DNA of 6,264 bases from Alphaproteobacteria bacterium (GTDB lineage Bacteria > Pseudomonadota > Alphaproteobacteria > CAAHEQ01 > UBA3637), in contig JAFXFY010000251.1 of NCBI GenBank assembly GCA_017513365.1, positions 1 to 6,264 of the forward strand, written 5' to 3'. Below are positions 5,407-6,264 of the stretch, in pieces (within the stretch, counting starts at the first letter, position 1; every line of letters starts with the position of its first letter). Under the pieces are notes generated by a model. That model made no database searches. It worked only from the letters and a program-made list of their open reading frames with translations, and was not told the DNA's origin. A program made the translations under genes and the position numbers.

Positions 5407-5955
5407 ATTAAACCGAATTTATCAAGCTCTAATCAAGCCGGTGCCGTATCCAAAGACGGACCACGTATTAACGAGCAAATTACATCACCAAAAGTCAGAT
5501 TGATTTTGTCTGACGGTGAAAATGTGGGGGTTGTGCCAACTAGTGAAGCTATTCGCAGAGCTGACGAGCTTGGATTGGATTTAATTGAAATCGCTCCGAA
5601 CGGAGAGATTCCCGTTTGCAAAATTTTAGATTCCGGCAAATACAAATATGAAATGCAAAAACGTAAAGCCGAAGCTAAGAAAAAACAAAAGGTTCAAGAA
5701 ACCAAAGAAATTAAATTTACACCCAATATCGGGGATAATGATTATTCCGTAAAAATGCGTTCTGCTAAACGCTTTTTGGAAGAGGGAAACAAAGTCAAAT
5801 TTACACTTCGTTTCCGTGGTCGTGAAATGAGTTATGTGGATTTGGGGATGGAGGTTTTACGCCGTGCTAAATCCGAATTAGAGGATGTCGCCAAAGTGGA
5901 CCAAGAACCCAAAATGGACGGTCGTCAAATGGCTATGATGATGTCCCCGAAATAA
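5407..5955 (+). CDS. infC: Translation initiation factor IF-3, probable AUU start
   Basis: A 182-residue protein from the AUU start (E. coli IF3 is 180). IF3 binds the 30S subunit, keeps 50S off, and checks the start codon and initiator tRNA pairing. Counting from the AUU: a short basic/polar lead; N-domain from about 19, with PRINEQI, the ADELGLDLIEIAPN helix region and PVCKILDSGKYKYE; a lysine-rich linker (KRKAEAKKKQKVQ); then the C-domain with ETKEIKFTPNIGDNDY, KRFLEEGNKVKFTLRFRGREMSY split over two elements, and the terminal MDGRQMAMMMSPK. All family blocks are intact. IF3 rejects AUU, AUC and AUA starts, so an AUU start lets IF3 repress its own translation, as known for E. coli infC. Here ATT sits 5 nt past GGAGG. 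An ATG four codons earlier lacks a ribosome binding site. A terminator follows directly, so rpmI and rplT are not in this transcript. Confidence 0.95.
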   Translation: MKPNLSSSNQAGAVSKDGPRINEQITSPKVRLILSDGENVGVVPTSEAIRRADELGLDLIEIAPNGEIPVCKILDSGKYKYEMQKRKAEAKKKQKVQETKEIKFTPNIGDNDYSVKMRSAKRFLEEGNKVKFTLRFRGREMSYVDLGMEVLRRAKSELEDVAKVDQEPKMDGRQMAMMMSPK

Positions 5956-5976
5956 TGGATATTCATAAAGTATTTC

Positions 5977-6005
5977 AAACCACCTCAGGCAAAGGTGGTT
6001 TTTTT
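5977..6005 (+). terminator. Rho-independent terminator of infC
   Basis: AAACCACCT (5977-5985) pairs perfectly with AGGTGGTTT (5993-6001), giving nine pairs, a 7-nt loop, and a T-run to 6005. It starts 22 nt after the infC stop and closes the unit before any ribosomal-protein gene. Confidence 0.95.
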
Positions 6006-6024
6006 GTATATTTTATCATTAAGT

Positions 6025-6053
6025 AAAAAAAACACCCCACGATTTGCGGGGCG
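6025..6053 (-). terminator. Rho-independent terminator of the cysteine-rich protein gene
   Basis: On the minus strand CGCCCCGC (6053-6046) pairs with GTGGGGTG (6040-6033), eight pairs with two G-U wobbles and a 5-nt loop, followed by eight T (6032-6025). It starts 31 nt after the stop of the minus-strand cysteine-rich frame, which supports that frame as a real gene. Confidence 0.88.
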
Positions 6054-6083
6054 ATTTTGTGGGAATAGTGTTATTCTTCTTTG

Positions 6084-6264
6084 TCAGTTTTGATCTAAAT
6101 AACAAAAATCTCCTTTCTTGGTGCGATTGGCACAAACCTCCTCACATTCACCGGTACCAACGTAAATCGGATCTTTTGTGCTACAAGAATAACAAACTCC
6201 TCTCATATGCATTACAGGATTTTTATCGCTACATTTTTTAACACAGAGATAAGCATCGGTCAGA
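6084..6264 (-). CDS. C-terminal end of a cysteine-rich protein (partial, runs off the right edge)
   Basis: The minus-strand frame from the window edge to TGA (6086-6084) gives the last 59 residues of a protein whose start lies outside. It has seven cysteines, in a repeat-like order: C-VKK-C-SDK, then a short gap, then VCYSC; next C-EEV-C-ANR, a short gap, then FCYL. The two units share C-x3-C-[SA]-[DN]-[KR]...C-Y, so this looks like the end of a tandem cysteine-knot or zinc-ribbon-like repeat protein. Such spacing suits secreted disulfide-bonded proteins or metal-binding knuckles; which one cannot be decided without the N-terminus. The internal ATGs (M18 and M20 of the visible part) lack a Shine-Dalgarno, and the frame stays open to the edge, so the gene very likely continues. 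The well-placed terminator downstream supports it. I do not recognise a named family. A plus-strand open frame at 6044-6241 on the opposite strand is a shadow. Confidence 0.65.
   Translation of the reverse strand, partial: LTDAYLCVKKCSDKNPVMHMRGVCYSCSTKDPIYVGTGECEEVCANRTKKGDFCYLDQN

Noticed and set aside
5433..5645. Minus-strand frame opposite the IF3 N-domain
   Set aside because: Shadow of a highly conserved gene with no start signals.
6044..6241. Plus-strand frame of 65 codons at the right edge
   Set aside because: It starts inside a terminator hairpin, lacks a Shine-Dalgarno, and is antisense to the cysteine-rich frame, which has its own terminator.

Overview
This AT-rich window comes from a Gram-negative bacterium. 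It encodes an outer-membrane beta-barrel protein with a signal peptide and a terminal Phe, and an exported membrane protein of the DsbD/ScsB thiol-redox family. The 'DGPRINEQI' entry into IF3 and the 'WTRVMGY-RPVS-FN-GK' sequence of the small NrdD-like protein resemble alphaproteobacterial proteins. An uncultured, AT-rich, possibly host-associated alphaproteobacterium is my best guess; this is inference from remembered families, not a database result.

Layout. Bases 43-1372 hold a minus-strand FadL/OmpP1-family porin gene with its own terminator. A divergent 199-bp regulatory gap follows, carrying phased TGTCATA repeats. Next is a plus-strand CaCA-family calcium/sodium antiporter (1561-2499) with a strong terminator. 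A separate promoter then drives a 61-residue stand-alone NrdD C-terminal (glycyl-radical-site-like) protein (2661-2846), followed 10 nt later by rnhA (2857-3312). The rnhA stop is only 4 nt from the stop of a convergent, minus-strand, degenerate DsbD/ScsB-like gene (3317-5320). That gene diverges from infC (5407-5955) over a short gap where the two predicted promoters overlap. infC appears to start at AUU, not at the overlapping ATG, and ends in a clear terminator. At the right edge a minus-strand gene enters the window, contributing the last 59 residues of a cysteine-rich protein and its terminator.

How the parts relate. Most genes look like independent single-gene units with their own signals, apart from the small nrdD-like gene plus rnhA, which look co-transcribed (nucleotide and nucleic-acid metabolism). 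The most unusual items are: the free-standing NrdD glycyl-radical-type domain; the DsbD/ScsB-like protein that keeps a CFSC thioredoxin motif but has lost the two membrane cysteines that normally carry electrons to it; the cysteine-rich repeat-like protein at the edge; and the helically phased repeat cluster between the porin and antiporter genes. No mobile element, CRISPR array, tRNA or rRNA was seen.
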